Below, in pieces: positions 8,431-18,500 of a DNA stretch of 36,249 nucleotides. The position numbers were made by a program, and so were the translations under genes. Origin of the DNA: Chitinophagaceae bacterium (GTDB taxonomy: Bacteria > Bacteroidota > Bacteroidia > Chitinophagales > Chitinophagaceae); assembly GCA_947379895.1 (NCBI GenBank), contig CANCPA010000022.1:1-36249 (forward strand). The letters are read 5' to 3'. The notes under the pieces are model-generated. The model was not told the DNA's origin. It did no database searches and saw only the letters and a list, made by a program, of their open reading frames with translations. The stretch's first letter is position 1; each line of letters starts with the position of its first letter.

Positions 8431-11400
8431 ATGGGGAATCTGCCGTTACCGTTAAATGAGAAAGAGCGTCTCATCGCCCTTAAAGAATATAACATACTCG
8501 ATACATTGCCAGAAGAACAATTCGATAGGCTAACTGAACTTGCTGCAGTAATTTGTAAGGTTCCAATAGCGTTAGTTAGTCTTATTGACGAAAACAGACA
8601 ATGGTTCAAATCTAGAGTAGGACTTTCTGCCGAAGAAACGCCTAGAAGTATCTCGTTTTGTCAATACACTGTTGCCGAAGGAAAAGTTTTTGAAGTAACT
8701 GATGCACTAACTGACAATCGGTTTGTAGAAAATCCATTAGTAACAGGAATTCCAAATATTAGGTATTATCTTGGACAACCCTTAATAGACCCAAGAGGAT
8801 ACGCTTTAGGCACTCTTTGCGTTATAGATAATGAACCAAGAAAATTGGATGAAACGCAACTTAGAGGGCTAGAAGTTTTAGCAAAGGAAGTTGTCATGCA
8901 AATTGTTTCTCAAAAGGAAAAAAATGAACTGGAGAATTATCACCGGTTATTTAATTTATCAAACGATTTAATTTGTGTTACTGGGACTGATGGCATCTTA
9001 AAAAAAACAAATCCTGCCTTCGCAATCGCATTAGGTTGGCAGGAAGAAGAACTTGTAGGCAAGCCTTTTTTTAGTTTTGTGCATCCTGACGATTATAAAG
9101 CAAGTCAACAAGAAATAAACAACCTTACAAGATATCAAATTCCTTCTCATTCCAAAAGCCGATTTAGGGCAAAGGATAATACATACAAAATTATTGAGTG
9201 GAGTGCAAGTACAGATAATATTTCAGGCGATATATATGCAACAGGTCACGATTTAAGTAAAATGCGTGATGCTGACCGAAAGCTAAGACTAAGTGAAGAG
9301 AGATGGAAATTCGCACTCGAAAACTCAGGAGATGGGTTATGGGATTGGAATGTAGCTACTGACAGAGTTTATTTTTCGGATAAATGGAAGGAATTAATTG
9401 GGTATGAACCACACGAGATTGCTGATTCGTTTGAAGAATGGAAGGTCAGGGTACATCCTGATGATTTAAGCAGTTGTTATGATGAACTAAAAAAACACAT
9501 GCAGGGCGAATCCCCTAACTACTACAAAGAATTTAGAATGCTATGTAAAGATGGCAAATACAAATGGATACTGACAAGGGGAAAAGTAATAGAATGGACA
9601 AAAGAGGGTCAACCTTTAAGAGTTTTAGGAACACATACAGATCTTACTGAACGAAAAATTGCTGAAGAGTTAATCATAAAAGCAAAAGAACAAGCAGAAG
9701 CTGCAAATATTGCAAAATCTGACTTTTTAGCTAATATGAGCCATGAAATACGTACGCCACTTAATGGAGTTATTGGATTTACCGATTTGTTGTTGAGAAC
9801 AAATTTGAATCCTACTCAAACTCAATACATGTCTGCAGTTTATCAATCAGCAAATTCATTATTAGATATCATTAATGATATTCTTGATTTTTCGAAGATT
9901 GAAGCAGGAAAACTTGAACTTGATATTGAAAGAACAGATTTACTTGAAATTGGAAATCAAGTTGCAGACGTTGTGACATATCAGGCACATCAGAAAAACT
10001 TGGAAGTACTGTTAAATATTTCTCCTGATGTCCCCCGATTTATTTGGGCAGACCCAATCAGGCTCCGCCAAGTATTAGTGAATTTATTGGGTAATGCAGT
10101 AAAGTTTACCACTAAGGGAGAAATTGAGTTAAAGGTTCAAACACTTCCCAATTTAAAAGGTCAAGAAGATGTAACAAATTTCAGATTTTCTGTTCGTGAT
10201 ACAGGCATTGGTATCTTGCCAAAGAATCAACAAAAAATATTTGAAGCCTTTTCTCAAGAAGATGCGTCCACAACACGTAAATATGGTGGAACAGGATTAG
10301 GACTAACAATTTCTAATAAATTGTTAGCCTTGATGAATAGTAGGTTACAACTGATTAGTCAACCTGGAAATGGAAGTACCTTTTATTTCGACATTTCATT
10401 TAAGTCTATGAAAGGTGAACCAATAGTTTGGGATAATCTTGATAACATACAAAACATATTAATTGTAGATGACAATGCTAATAACCGTATCATCTTACAG
10501 GACATGCTAGCAATGAAGCAAATTGCAACAGAAGAGGCGGAAAGTGGAATAATAGCGTTAGAAAAAATAAGGTCGGGCAATAAATATGATGTTGTTTTGA
10601 TGGACTATCACATGCCCGAAATGGATGGAATTGAGACAATAAGAAATATTCGTCGAAATATTAATCTTCAAAGAGAGGAACAACCCATCATTTTATTGTA
10701 TAGTTCATCAGATGACGAAGGTATTAATACTGCTTGCCGCGAATTAGAAATCCAGCAACGCTTAATTAAACCCATTAAAATAAGACAACTCTTTGATTCA
10801 TTATCAAGACTTAGTACAAAGCATCATGTAGAATTAACAGTTAAAAAGAAGACTGAAAATGAATGGTTAAATAAGATTCCCGATACTACCAAGATATTGA
10901 TAGCAGAAGACAATATGGTGAATATGTTTTTGGCAAAAACCATTATCAGCAGCCTTTTACCGCATGCAAAAGTATTAGAAGCTGAAAATGGCAAAGCTGC
11001 TGTAGAACTATTTAAATCTGAAAAGCCGAATATTGTTTTTATAGATGTTCAGATGCCAGATATGAATGGATACGAGGCTACAGAAGCTATTAGAAAGCTT
11101 GAGACATCGGGCAGAGTGCCTATTATTGCCTTAACAGCAGGAATCGTAAAAGGAGAAAAAGAAAAATGCTTGGCAGCAGGAATGGATGATTATATCAGTA
11201 AACCTGTGGTAAAGGATGCCATTGAAAAAGCATTGAGACATTGGTTAATATTTAATGTTGAAAACAATAAAAATGAACAAATGGAAACAGAAGCAGATAC
11301 AACAGAACATTTTGATGTAGAAAAGTTAAAAAGTAGACTCGGAAATAATGAAATGATTTATCAACAGTTTTTGTCTTTAATCAAGAAGAATCTAGAAAAG

Positions 11401-11634
11401 CCTACTGAAGATATGATTAATGAGATTGAAACTTTTGTGGCAGCAAAGGATTTTACAGGTATAAAAGCTGTTGCACATAAGATTAAGGGCACAGCTTTGT
11501 CGGCATGTTTTGGTGAATTATCCGAACTTTCAAAAGGACTAGAGTATCAAGAAACTTTTGATGAAACAATTGTCAGGGGGTTTGTTGACGGGATAAAAGA
11601 AGAAGTTGAATTTTTGAAAAAGTTGTTAAAATAA
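8431..11634 (+). CDS. GAF/PAS hybrid sensor histidine kinase with two receivers and Hpt
   Basis: This 1067-residue protein contains a full internal phosphorelay. Domains in order are GAF (about 25-165, ending in the typical [14 protein letters not shown]), PAS (about 168-285), PAS with PAC (about 290-415), HisKA with [16 protein letters not shown] (His438), and HATPase (N box [30 protein letters not shown]). Two receivers follow: [10 protein letters not shown] with Asp725, and [10 protein letters not shown] with Asp872. The Hpt domain at the C-terminus has [16 protein letters not shown] (His1016). The usual flow would be His438 to a receiver, then His1016, then an unlinked regulator. There are no membrane helices or signal peptide, so the sensor is cytoplasmic and reads its signal through GAF/PAS. 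No partner regulator gene is adjacent. The ligand cannot be told from the sequence. Confidence 0.95.
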   Translation: MGNLPLPLNEKERLIALKEYNILDTLPEEQFDRLTELAAVICKVPIALVSLIDENRQWFKSRVGLSAEETPRSISFCQYTVAEGKVFEVTDALTDNRFVENPLVTGIPNIRYYLGQPLIDPRGYALGTLCVIDNEPRKLDETQLRGLEVLAKEVVMQIVSQKEKNELENYHRLFNLSNDLICVTGTDGILKKTNPAFAIALGWQEEELVGKPFFSFVHPDDYKASQQEINNLTRYQIPSHSKSRFRAKDNTYKIIEWSASTDNISGDIYATGHDLSKMRDADRKLRLSEERWKFALENSGDGLWDWNVATDRVYFSDKWKELIGYEPHEIADSFEEWKVRVHPDDLSSCYDELKKHMQGESPNYYKEFRMLCKDGKYKWILTRGKVIEWTKEGQPLRVLGTHTDLTERKIAEELIIKAKEQAEAANIAKSDFLANMSHEIRTPLNGVIGFTDLLLRTNLNPTQTQYMSAVYQSANSLLDIINDILDFSKIEAGKLELDIERTDLLEIGNQVADVVTYQAHQKNLEVLLNISPDVPRFIWADPIRLRQVLVNLLGNAVKFTTKGEIELKVQTLPNLKGQEDVTNFRFSVRDTGIGILPKNQQKIFEAFSQEDASTTRKYGGTGLGLTISNKLLALMNSRLQLISQPGNGSTFYFDISFKSMKGEPIVWDNLDNIQNILIVDDNANNRIILQDMLAMKQIATEEAESGIIALEKIRSGNKYDVVLMDYHMPEMDGIETIRNIRRNINLQREEQPIILLYSSSDDEGINTACRELEIQQRLIKPIKIRQLFDSLSRLSTKHHVELTVKKKTENEWLNKIPDTTKILIAEDNMVNMFLAKTIISSLLPHAKVLEAENGKAAVELFKSEKPNIVFIDVQMPDMNGYEATEAIRKLETSGRVPIIALTAGIVKGEKEKCLAAGMDDYISKPVVKDAIEKALRHWLIFNVENNKNEQMETEADTTEHFDVEKLKSRLGNNEMIYQQFLSLIKKNLEKPTEDMINEIETFVAAKDFTGIKAVAHKIKGTALSACFGELSELSKGLEYQETFDETIVRGFVDGIKEEVEFLKKLLK

Positions 11635-11670
11635 CATCTAGTAATTATTAGGTAGATTAAAGAAATAAAA

Positions 11671-12447
11671 ATGCGGGTAATATCTTATAATGTAAATGGA
11701 ATTAGAGCGGCATGTAAAAAGGGATTTATTGATTGGTTAGCAACAGATCCTGCCGATATTATATGTTTACAAGAAACGAAGGCAACAAAAGAAGACGCAG
11801 ATTATAAGGCAATAGAAGCTTTAGGATATGAAACATTTTGGTTTTCAGCTCAAAAAAAAGGATATAGCGGGGTATCTATTTTTACAAAAATAAAACCCGA
11901 TGCAGTTTTTTATGGTAATGGAATTGACCACAGTGATTTTGAAGGAAGAGTAATTAGAGCCGACTTCGGTAATATAACACTCATTAATTCCTATTTCCCA
12001 AGTGGTACTAGTGGCGATGAACGGCAGACTTATAAATACAAATGGCTTGATGAGTTTTTTGATTATTTAGAAAATCTTAAATTAACTCGAAACCAATTAA
12101 TTGTTCTTGGAGATTACAATATTGCACATCATCCGATTGATATACACGATCCAAAAGGAAACAAAAATTCATCAGGCTTCTTACCACAAGAAAGAGAATG
12201 GATGGACATGTTTTATAATAATGGTTGGATTGATACATTTCGATTTATAAATAAGGACAAAAAAGATAGCTATTCATGGTGGAGTCAACGCTTCCCATCA
12301 GTAAGGTTGCAAAATAAAGGGTGGCGTATTGATTACATAAGCGTTACGGATAATTTGGCGGGAAATATTAAAAATTCTACTATATTCCCCGATATTAAGC
12401 ATAGCGACCACTGTCCAATATATCTAGATTTGGAAATTGATAATTGA
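11671..12447 (+). CDS. xth: Exodeoxyribonuclease III / AP endonuclease
   Basis: This endonuclease/exonuclease/phosphatase-fold enzyme cuts DNA 5' of abasic sites and trims 3' ends in base excision repair. The 258 residues hold all family motifs: SYNVNGIRAA (5-14), LQETKA with the metal-binding Glu (about 33-38), YFPSG, GDYNIAHHPIDI with the catalytic Asp and Asn (about 148-159), WWSQRFPSVRLQNKGWRIDY, and the terminal HSDHCPI with the catalytic Asp-His. The ATG at 11671 follows the kinase stop by 36 bases, so it may be read through from the kinase transcript, but nothing proves one operon. It is complete, with no missing catalytic residues. Confidence 0.95.
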   Translation: MRVISYNVNGIRAACKKGFIDWLATDPADIICLQETKATKEDADYKAIEALGYETFWFSAQKKGYSGVSIFTKIKPDAVFYGNGIDHSDFEGRVIRADFGNITLINSYFPSGTSGDERQTYKYKWLDEFFDYLENLKLTRNQLIVLGDYNIAHHPIDIHDPKGNKNSSGFLPQEREWMDMFYNNGWIDTFRFINKDKKDSYSWWSQRFPSVRLQNKGWRIDYISVTDNLAGNIKNSTIFPDIKHSDHCPIYLDLEIDN

Positions 12448-12491
12448 TAATTAATATTTACTTCTCATCACACGCAACCCGCTCATTTAAA

Positions 12492-12797
12492 ATGTTCATA
12501 TACAATATAACAACACATGTAGCACACTCTATTAAAGAAGTATGGCTAGATTGGATGGAGAAAAAACATATTCCTGAGATTATGCAAAAAGAGTGTTTTG
12601 TAAAATATCAAATATGTAAAGTCTTAGAAATTGATGAAACAGAAGGAGTAACTTATGCAATTCAATTTTACGCTGAAAGCAAGGCTCAATACAATAGATA
12701 TATAGAAATGTATGCAACTGCTCTTCGTGAGGATGCGGTAAGATGTTGGGGCAATAAAACTATTGGATTTAGGAGTTTAATGGAGTTAATAAGCTAA
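12492..12797 (+). CDS. DUF4286 family small protein
   Basis: This is a 101-residue protein of the DUF4286 family, common in Bacteroidota and without known function. It begins MFIYNITTHVAHSIKEVWLD and contains the family's WLDWMEKKHIPEIM segment and a later YAIQFYAESKAQYNRYIE stretch, suggesting a ferredoxin-like (dimeric alpha-beta) fold. I chose the ATG at 12492 because the family starts exactly there. A frame opening at 12444 would overlap the xth stop and add 16 residues foreign to the family. It is 44 bases downstream of xth on the same strand and may share its transcript. Function unknown. Confidence 0.8.
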   Translation: MFIYNITTHVAHSIKEVWLDWMEKKHIPEIMQKECFVKYQICKVLEIDETEGVTYAIQFYAESKAQYNRYIEMYATALREDAVRCWGNKTIGFRSLMELIS

Positions 12798-12961
12798 ATT
12801 TCTAATATTTATATAGTTATGGGAATTAAATAAACCAAATGATTTAGTTTAAATTTATAGGATTGTTAAGATAAATGGCTATTTAAACGCTGTACAATAA
12901 ATTCTTGACAAATTTTTGAAAAGAATTGACATAATCGATTAAAAACATTTTTTAATTCCTC

Positions 12962-12986
12962 AAAAGCAAATAGATTTGCTTTTTTT
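12962..12986 (+). promoter_or_regulatory. Palindrome carrying a candidate -7 box before the HU gene
   Basis: A 10-bp inverted repeat (aaaagcaaat / atttgctttt, two-base loop) runs into a short T tract, so it looks like a terminator for the upstream DUF4286 gene. The same bases include tagatttg (12971-12978), an exact TAnnTTTG match, 28 bases before the HU ATG. No -33 TTG sits at the right distance. Either role is possible, or both. Confidence 0.45.
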
Positions 12987-13006
12987 CAACTACTAATTTA
13001 ATTTAT

Positions 13007-13285
13007 ATGAACAAGGCAGATTTGATTGAACAAATTGCAGAAGAAACAGGCATTAATAAAAAATTAGCGAATGATGTAATAAACTCAATCACAAAGGCAA
13101 TTACAGAAGCACTAAAAAAAGGGGACAAAGTTACAATCGTTGATTTTGGTACATTTTCTGTTTCACATAGGGCTGCAAGATTAGGAAGAAATCCTCGTAA
13201 GGATGCACCTCCTGGTAAAATTTCAATTAAAGCAAAAAAGGTTGCTAAGTTTAAAGCAGGAAAGTTGTTGGGAGCTAGCATTTAA
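13007..13285 (+). CDS. HU/IHF-family DNA-binding protein
   Basis: This is a small basic nucleoid protein that bends DNA as a dimer. The 92 residues match the HU fold throughout: two N-terminal helices (MNKADLIEQIAEETGINKKLA), the VTIVDFGTFSV hinge strand, the RAARLGRNPRKD arm with the conserved Arg-Asn-Pro at its tip, and a closing VAKFKAGKLL helix. It is close to HU of the HupB type. A long open frame on the opposite strand over the same bases is a shadow. It is transcribed alone or with the THX gene 91 bases downstream. Confidence 0.95.
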   Translation: MNKADLIEQIAEETGINKKLANDVINSITKAITEALKKGDKVTIVDFGTFSVSHRAARLGRNPRKDAPPGKISIKAKKVAKFKAGKLLGASI

Positions 13286-13376
13286 TCTTTTTTATTCGGG
13301 TAAATAATTAAATGCTGCGGTTTGCTTACAATTTTTTATTTTCGCCGTTCACAATTTATATAAACATAAAATAATC

Positions 13377-13496
13377 ATGGGAAGAGGCGACAAAAAAACA
13401 GCAAAAGGAAAACGTTTTAAAGGATCATTTGGCAAAAGCCGTCCTGCAAATCAAAAGAAAGCGACAGCCCCTAAAGCTGAAGTAAAAGCATCTTAA
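13377..13496 (+). CDS. 30S ribosomal protein THX
   Basis: This is a 39-codon gene. The product is MGRGDKKTAKGKRFKGSFGK followed by SRPANQKKATAPKAEVKAS. The start GxGDKKTxxGKxFxGxFG matches the THX family of tiny 30S subunit proteins, known from Thermus Thx and annotated in many Bacteroidota. In Thermus the peptide sits in the head of the small subunit and stabilises 16S rRNA. Family members usually continue RRPR; here the equivalent is SRPA with a lysine- and alanine-rich tail. The product is highly basic. A strong terminator directly follows at 13517-13554, which supports a real expressed gene. Confidence 0.88.
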   Translation: MGRGDKKTAKGKRFKGSFGKSRPANQKKATAPKAEVKAS

Positions 13497-13516
13497 AATA
13501 TAGGATGACTTAATTA

Positions 13517-13554
13517 AAAAAAGCCTGCAAAAAGAAATTTTTGCAGGCTTTTTT
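13517..13554 (+). terminator. Rho-independent terminator after THX gene
   Basis: A 17-bp perfect stem, with gcctgc/gcaggc at its core flanked by A and T runs (arms 13517-13533 and 13538-13554), has a four-base loop and runs into a T tract on the plus strand. It starts 20 bases after the THX stop. The symmetry would allow function in both directions. Confidence 0.9.
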
Positions 13555-14020
13555 AATATTCAATCTCATTACACAATATTAGGAATATGATTTCTTTATT
13601 ATTTATTGTCATTAATTAGTTAGTATCTAATGAAGTACAAACCTTACTATTCAATTAAACAGGTTGCTATTTAAAATAGCAACCTTACTACCACTTATAG
13701 TAATCTTGATGGAGTATCTAGCAAGGTGAAAAACAGGTTTATACAGACCATTGATTGAAAAAGATGTCTTGCTAGTGTGAGAAGTAAGTTTACTTTTGGA
13801 TTCAGCAAACCTGTGGAGCTTCCCATCAAGGTTACTATTTCCAATAGCAATCCTACTTGAGTAACTAGCAGAGGTGTTTATTTAAACAAATATTTGAATT
13901 ATAGGCAAGCTACCTCTCATTATTAATTATTAATTTTCAAAGTCGCTAATTCACTACAATGCTTTCTATTTTGAGAAGAAAGTTGATCTCTGTAATAATA
14001 AGGGATAATAGTAAAAACCA
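13555..14020. other. Gap between THX terminator and rlmN 3' end
   Basis: No gene was found. Apart from the duplicated hairpin block it contains simple AT-rich filler (tattaattattaatt near 13920) and the hairpin overlapping the rlmN stop. Confidence 0.5.
13661..13876. repeat. Non-coding block with duplicated hairpin module
   Basis: Copy 1 (13661-13728) opens with a perfect 11-bp inverted repeat (aggttgctatt / aatagcaacct, three-base loop) and ends gagtatctagcaaggtg. Copy 2 (13829-13876) opens with the related aggttactatttccaatagcaatcct and ends gagtaactagcagaggtg, lacking about 20 bases in the middle. Between them gatgtcttgctagtg is an inverted match to the ctagcaag word. Also, agtaatcttgatgg (13700-13713) faces the reverse complement of ccatcaaggttact (13823-13836). 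It has no long open frame and lies between the THX terminator and the 3' end of rlmN. Confidence 0.7.
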
Positions 14021-14029
14021 TTATCCCTT
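14000..14029 (-). terminator. Hairpin overlapping the rlmN stop codon
   Basis: A 10-bp perfect inverted repeat (aagggataat 14000-14009, attatccctt 14020-14029) includes the rlmN TAA at 14021-14023. No clear T tract follows on the minus strand, so termination is only a possibility. Confidence 0.4.
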
Positions 14030-15070
14030 ATTTGCCAATTGACCACACGCCGCATCTATATCCTTCCCTCTACTGTGACGTAAACGAACATTTACCCTGT
14101 TTCTTTCTAAGTGGTTCATAAAGTCTTCAATGACGCCCTCTTCTGGTTTGTAAAATTTATAGGCATCAATAGTATTGTATTCAATGATATTAACGAGGTC
14201 AGCGGGTACTTGACGATATATTTTTATCAATTCATCCGCATCCTTAATACTATCATTAAAGCCCTTAAATAAAATATATTCAAAAGTTATTTCATTGTCA
14301 GTCTGTTTATAAAAATAGTTTAATGCCTCAATTAAAGCAGCAATATTATTACTTTCGTTAATTGGCATTATTTCATTCCGCTTTTTATCATTTGCTGCAT
14401 GAAGCGACAGTGCCAATTTAAATCGAACTTTATCATCCCCTAAATGCTTAATCTGCTTGGCAACCCCTGCAGTGGAAACTGTAATTCTTCGAGGACTCAT
14501 AAATAATCCATCTTCTGCACTAATCCTTTCAATTGCAGCCAATACATTATTGTAATTCATGAGTGGCTCCCCCATCCCCATGAATACAATATTGGTTAAC
14601 TTTTGCTGAAATGCTGCCTCACTTTGTTGATTTATCAAAACAACCTGATCGTATATTTCATCAAACGTAAGATTCCGTCGTCGTTCCATATAACCTGTTG
14701 CACAAAACTTACAATTAAGGCTGCATCCAATTTGAGAAGAAACACATGCAGTTTTTCTTTCTTCAGTTGGAATTAAAACCCCTTCAATTAGATGTCCATC
14801 ATGAGTTTTAAAACGGCTCTTAACTGTACCATCATCACTATGCTGTGAAGCATCAATAGAAAGTGAAGGAAGTACAAATTCCTGATTTAGTTTAGCTCTC
14901 AACGCTTTACTTAAGTTGCTCATGTCATCAAAACTATGCGCATGTTTTTGCCATAGCCATTCATGTAATTGCTTAACACGAAACTTCGGTTCGCCGATAG
15001 TAGCGAAATAATTTTCAAGATCTTTTATAGATAAATGACGAATATTCTTTTGTTCTAATTCTTTTGACAT
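14021..15070 (-). CDS. rlmN: Dual-specificity 23S rRNA A2503 / tRNA methyltransferase RlmN
   Basis: This radical-SAM enzyme methylates C2 of A2503 in 23S rRNA and, in characterised homologues, A37 of some tRNAs. The 349 residues are a normal length. The iron-sulfur cluster motif CSLNCKFC has Cys116, Cys120 and Cys123, followed by ATGYMERRRNLT, which is typical of RlmN rather than Cfr. The SAM-binding GMGEPLMN is near residue 165. The methyl-carrying cysteine should be the Cys in IDAACGQLA at the C-terminus. The N-terminal helical domain (GEPKFRVKQLHEWLW) is intact. ATG at 15070. It is transcribed alone and divergent from the large surface-protein gene. Confidence 0.95.
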   Translation of the reverse strand: MSKELEQKNIRHLSIKDLENYFATIGEPKFRVKQLHEWLWQKHAHSFDDMSNLSKALRAKLNQEFVLPSLSIDASQHSDDGTVKSRFKTHDGHLIEGVLIPTEERKTACVSSQIGCSLNCKFCATGYMERRRNLTFDEIYDQVVLINQQSEAAFQQKLTNIVFMGMGEPLMNYNNVLAAIERISAEDGLFMSPRRITVSTAGVAKQIKHLGDDKVRFKLALSLHAANDKKRNEIMPINESNNIAALIEALNYFYKQTDNEITFEYILFKGFNDSIKDADELIKIYRQVPADLVNIIEYNTIDAYKFYKPEEGVIEDFMNHLERNRVNVRLRHSRGKDIDAACGQLANKG

Positions 15071-15503
15071 GCAGCGAAGATAATTGAAGAAAGCGAAGCT
15101 CCATTTATTTTTACTTTATATCTATTATAACAAGAAGAGTTTACCACAAGGGACAGATGATTTTACAAACAAACACCAGTATCTATAGTATTTAAGGGTG
15201 TAACTTCATTCATTTTTTACATTAAACTTTAAACTTATAACCTGAACTGAGTTTAACTTAAAACTTAAAAATGTCAAATCTTTTGACTCATTTATTTAAG
15301 GGATTTCATCTTAAGACAAAATCATACAACTTTGACACCGTAGCATATTTGCGTTCGTTGGGGAAAAAGCTGAACAAAAAAAAGAATTCAGGTGCAATGT
15401 GGATAAATAAATTGACATAGTAGTCATAGATTATATAATAAATTGTCCTACTTTTCGTTTAATAGTATATAATCTTTATTTGTACCCCTTTTACTGAACA
15501 TGT
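15071..15503. other. Divergent region rlmN / surface protein
   Basis: No gene was seen. A stretch at 15210-15270 is made of variations on actttaaactt, aacctgaact and aacttaaaactt, related to words in other gaps. A small perfect palindrome gtcaaa-tct-tttgac lies at 15273-15287 and could bind a regulator. Near 15477-15485 ctttatttg is one base off a TAnnTTTG box for the surface-protein gene. Confidence 0.4.
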
Positions 15504-18500
15504 ATGCTACATAATTTTTGCGAATTAGCATTGAATAAAAAATTTATGTATAGGGCATCTATCTTTAAAGCAATAATTTTGTCTCTTGTGCTTTTTAGCT
15601 CAAGTGCTAGTGTTGCGATGAGAAATGATGCCATAATTCCGACACCATCTTCCATTATAAATGCTAGTATTTGCAGTGGCGATTCTTATAAATTTAATGG
15701 AATAGATTATACTGTTTCAGGAACATATTCAGTTCATTTTATAAGTGCTGCAGGTGGAGATAGTATTGCTACACTAAATTTAATAGTAAACCCATTACCT
15801 AGTCCGTCAGTTTCTGCAAGCGGTTCCACTATTTTCTGTGCAGGAGACTCTGTTACACTAACTGCTAGTTCAGGTGGCACCTATTTATGGAATACAGGTT
15901 CAAAGAATCAATCAATTACGGTTTTGAGCAGTGGCTATTATTGGGTTTATTATACAGACAACAATGGATGCAATGCATTTTCGCCACATACAAATGTGAA
16001 TGTAAATCCGTTGCCTACTATTTCAACAGGTGCGATAGCAGATATTTGTGCAGGTTCCCAAAATTTATTATTTCCTTTTTCAGCTACAACAGGAAGTCCA
16101 GATCAATATAGTATTACATGGAATCAAGCGACAATTACTGCAGGAATGACAAATGTAAGTTGGACAACGTTAGGTGCAAGCCCAATAATTGTCAATAATC
16201 CCCCCGGACATTCAGGTAGCTATGGAGGAGTTCTGAGAGTAAGAAATTCAATTACTGGTTGTGAATCAATTCAAGGTACTCCAACAGTTACTCCAATATG
16301 TGCTATTGCAGGAGAATCAGGTTATGTCATTCTCACAGCACCTGCCGGTGGACTCATTTCAGAAATTACTTTTGCAAGTTATGGGACTCCAAAGGGCAGT
16401 TGTGGTAACTTTTCAATAAATCCTACTTGCCATGCTGCTAACTCAGATAGTGTACCTAAAGCAAGATGCATTGGTCAAAATGGTTGTGTTTTTTCTGCTG
16501 CTAACTATTATTTTGGCGATCCGTGTCCAAATACTTTCAAATTCATGTACGTACAAGCAAATACGATAACAATCAATCCTCCTAATCCAATAAATTTCTT
16601 TGTGAAGAGACAATCAAATTCGACCACAAATGCAAGTATTTGTGCTGGAAGTACTTATTTATTCAATGGAAATACCTATTCTAATACTGGTACTTATTAT
16701 GTTTATTTGACTAATTCAGTTGGATGCGATAGTGTTGCGATATTAAATCTCAATGTTAAAGCAAAATCGACTACTACAATTTCAGCTACAATTTGTTCTG
16801 GAAGCAGTTATACTTTTAACGGAAACGTTTATTCTGTAGCTGGATCGTATATTGCTCATTTGACCAATTCAGTTGGTTGCGATTCTGCAGCCACTTTACT
16901 ATTGACTGTGAAAAGTGCCTCTTATTCAAGAACAAATGCAAGTATTTGTGCAGGTACTAGTTATCAATTCAATGGTATCAATTATAATACTTCTGGAACT
17001 TACACCACACACCTAATCAATGCAGCAGGTTGTGATAGTGCCGCAACATTGGTTTTGACTGTCAGAGATATTACTACTTCTACTACAAATGCAAGTATCT
17101 GTTCAGGCAGTTCTTATACTTTCAATGGAAATGTATATTCAACTGCAGGAACCTATACTGTTTATTTGACGAATGCAGAAAATTGTGATAGTGTTGCCAC
17201 ATTAGTATTGACAGTCACACCATTGCCAACGGTTGCATCAATTCAAGGAGTTAATACTCTTTGTAAAGGCACCGTTACTGTATTGTCCGAATCGACTGTA
17301 GGTGGAACATGGTTATCTGCAAATAATAAAGTAGGTATTTTAAATGGCAATGGTTCTGTAGTCGGTGCTGCGGTTGGTACAGACACTATAAGCTATGCTG
17401 TTACTAATGCTTGTGGTACTGCCACCTCATCAATCGTGATTTCTGTTTCGGACCTATTATATGTAGCGCCAATCAGTGGTGTAGATGGGATTTGTTTAGG
17501 AAACAATGCCTCTTATGTAGATACTTCAATTGGTGGTGTGTGGAGTATATCAAATCCTGCTATTGCAACAATTGATGCAAGTGGTAACGTTTCTACTGTC
17601 TCTGCCGGTAAGACAACCATCAATTATTCAATTACGAATGGTTGTGGTATGGCAACTGCTACAAAGGATATTATTGTGAGTACCTCAAAACCTGTTGTTC
17701 AGGTAATTGGAGGAGTTTCTGCTGCTTGTGCAGGAACCACTTCAACGCTTACTGATGCTACGATTGGAGGTAAATGGTCAAGTGATAATGATGCAATTGC
17801 AATTGTTAATGACTCTACAGGTGTTGTAGCTGCTATAGCTGATGGTTCTGCGAATATCACTTATACTGTAGGAGCAGCTTTAGGATGTTCTGCTTCTGTA
17901 AGCGTTCCGTTTACTGTTAGTTGTTCTACTGTATCTACAGGAGGCGAAGGAGGATTGGAAAGTAAGAGTATGGGTGATGCAGTGGCAAAAAGAGTTTATA
18001 ATAAGGCTTTAGTTAATACAACAAACATTGTTGATTATTCAATGATGCCAATCGTGAAAGAAGGGAGGGGTAAGATGGAAACAATGGGAGTTGTTACACC
18101 TGGAACACAAGCTGTTACCTATTTGATGCCTTCCTTAAATGCAATTGGCACTGGATTTACAGGCTATGACATGTCTGCAGGGGTGGCTGATTTGCCTGGT
18201 ATTACGAATGCATCAACTATAAAGGCCTACGACTATACTGTAAATGCACAAACAAAAGCATCAACACTTATTTCTCGGACTTATGGTTTGGTTTATCAGC
18301 ATACAAAACCAATCTGTGACAGATTGAAAGAGGCTACCTTGATGGATGTAAAACAAGTGAAGGTGCAAGGCATGAATTTCATTCAATACAAATTATTACA
18401 AAACTCAGGTCAAATCGAATATGCAATCAGTTTCTCTGCAGGCATTCAACAAGGAGTGGATTCATTTAAGATACAATCTGTTTGGTTGACACAAAACTTC

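Noticed and set aside
12444-12491. Longer DUF4286 start at 12444
   Set aside because: It overlaps the xth stop and adds residues not found in the family, which starts at MFIYNI.
13003-13281. 92-codon minus-strand frame over the HU gene
   Set aside because: It mirrors a clear HU gene codon for codon on the other strand and resembles no protein family.
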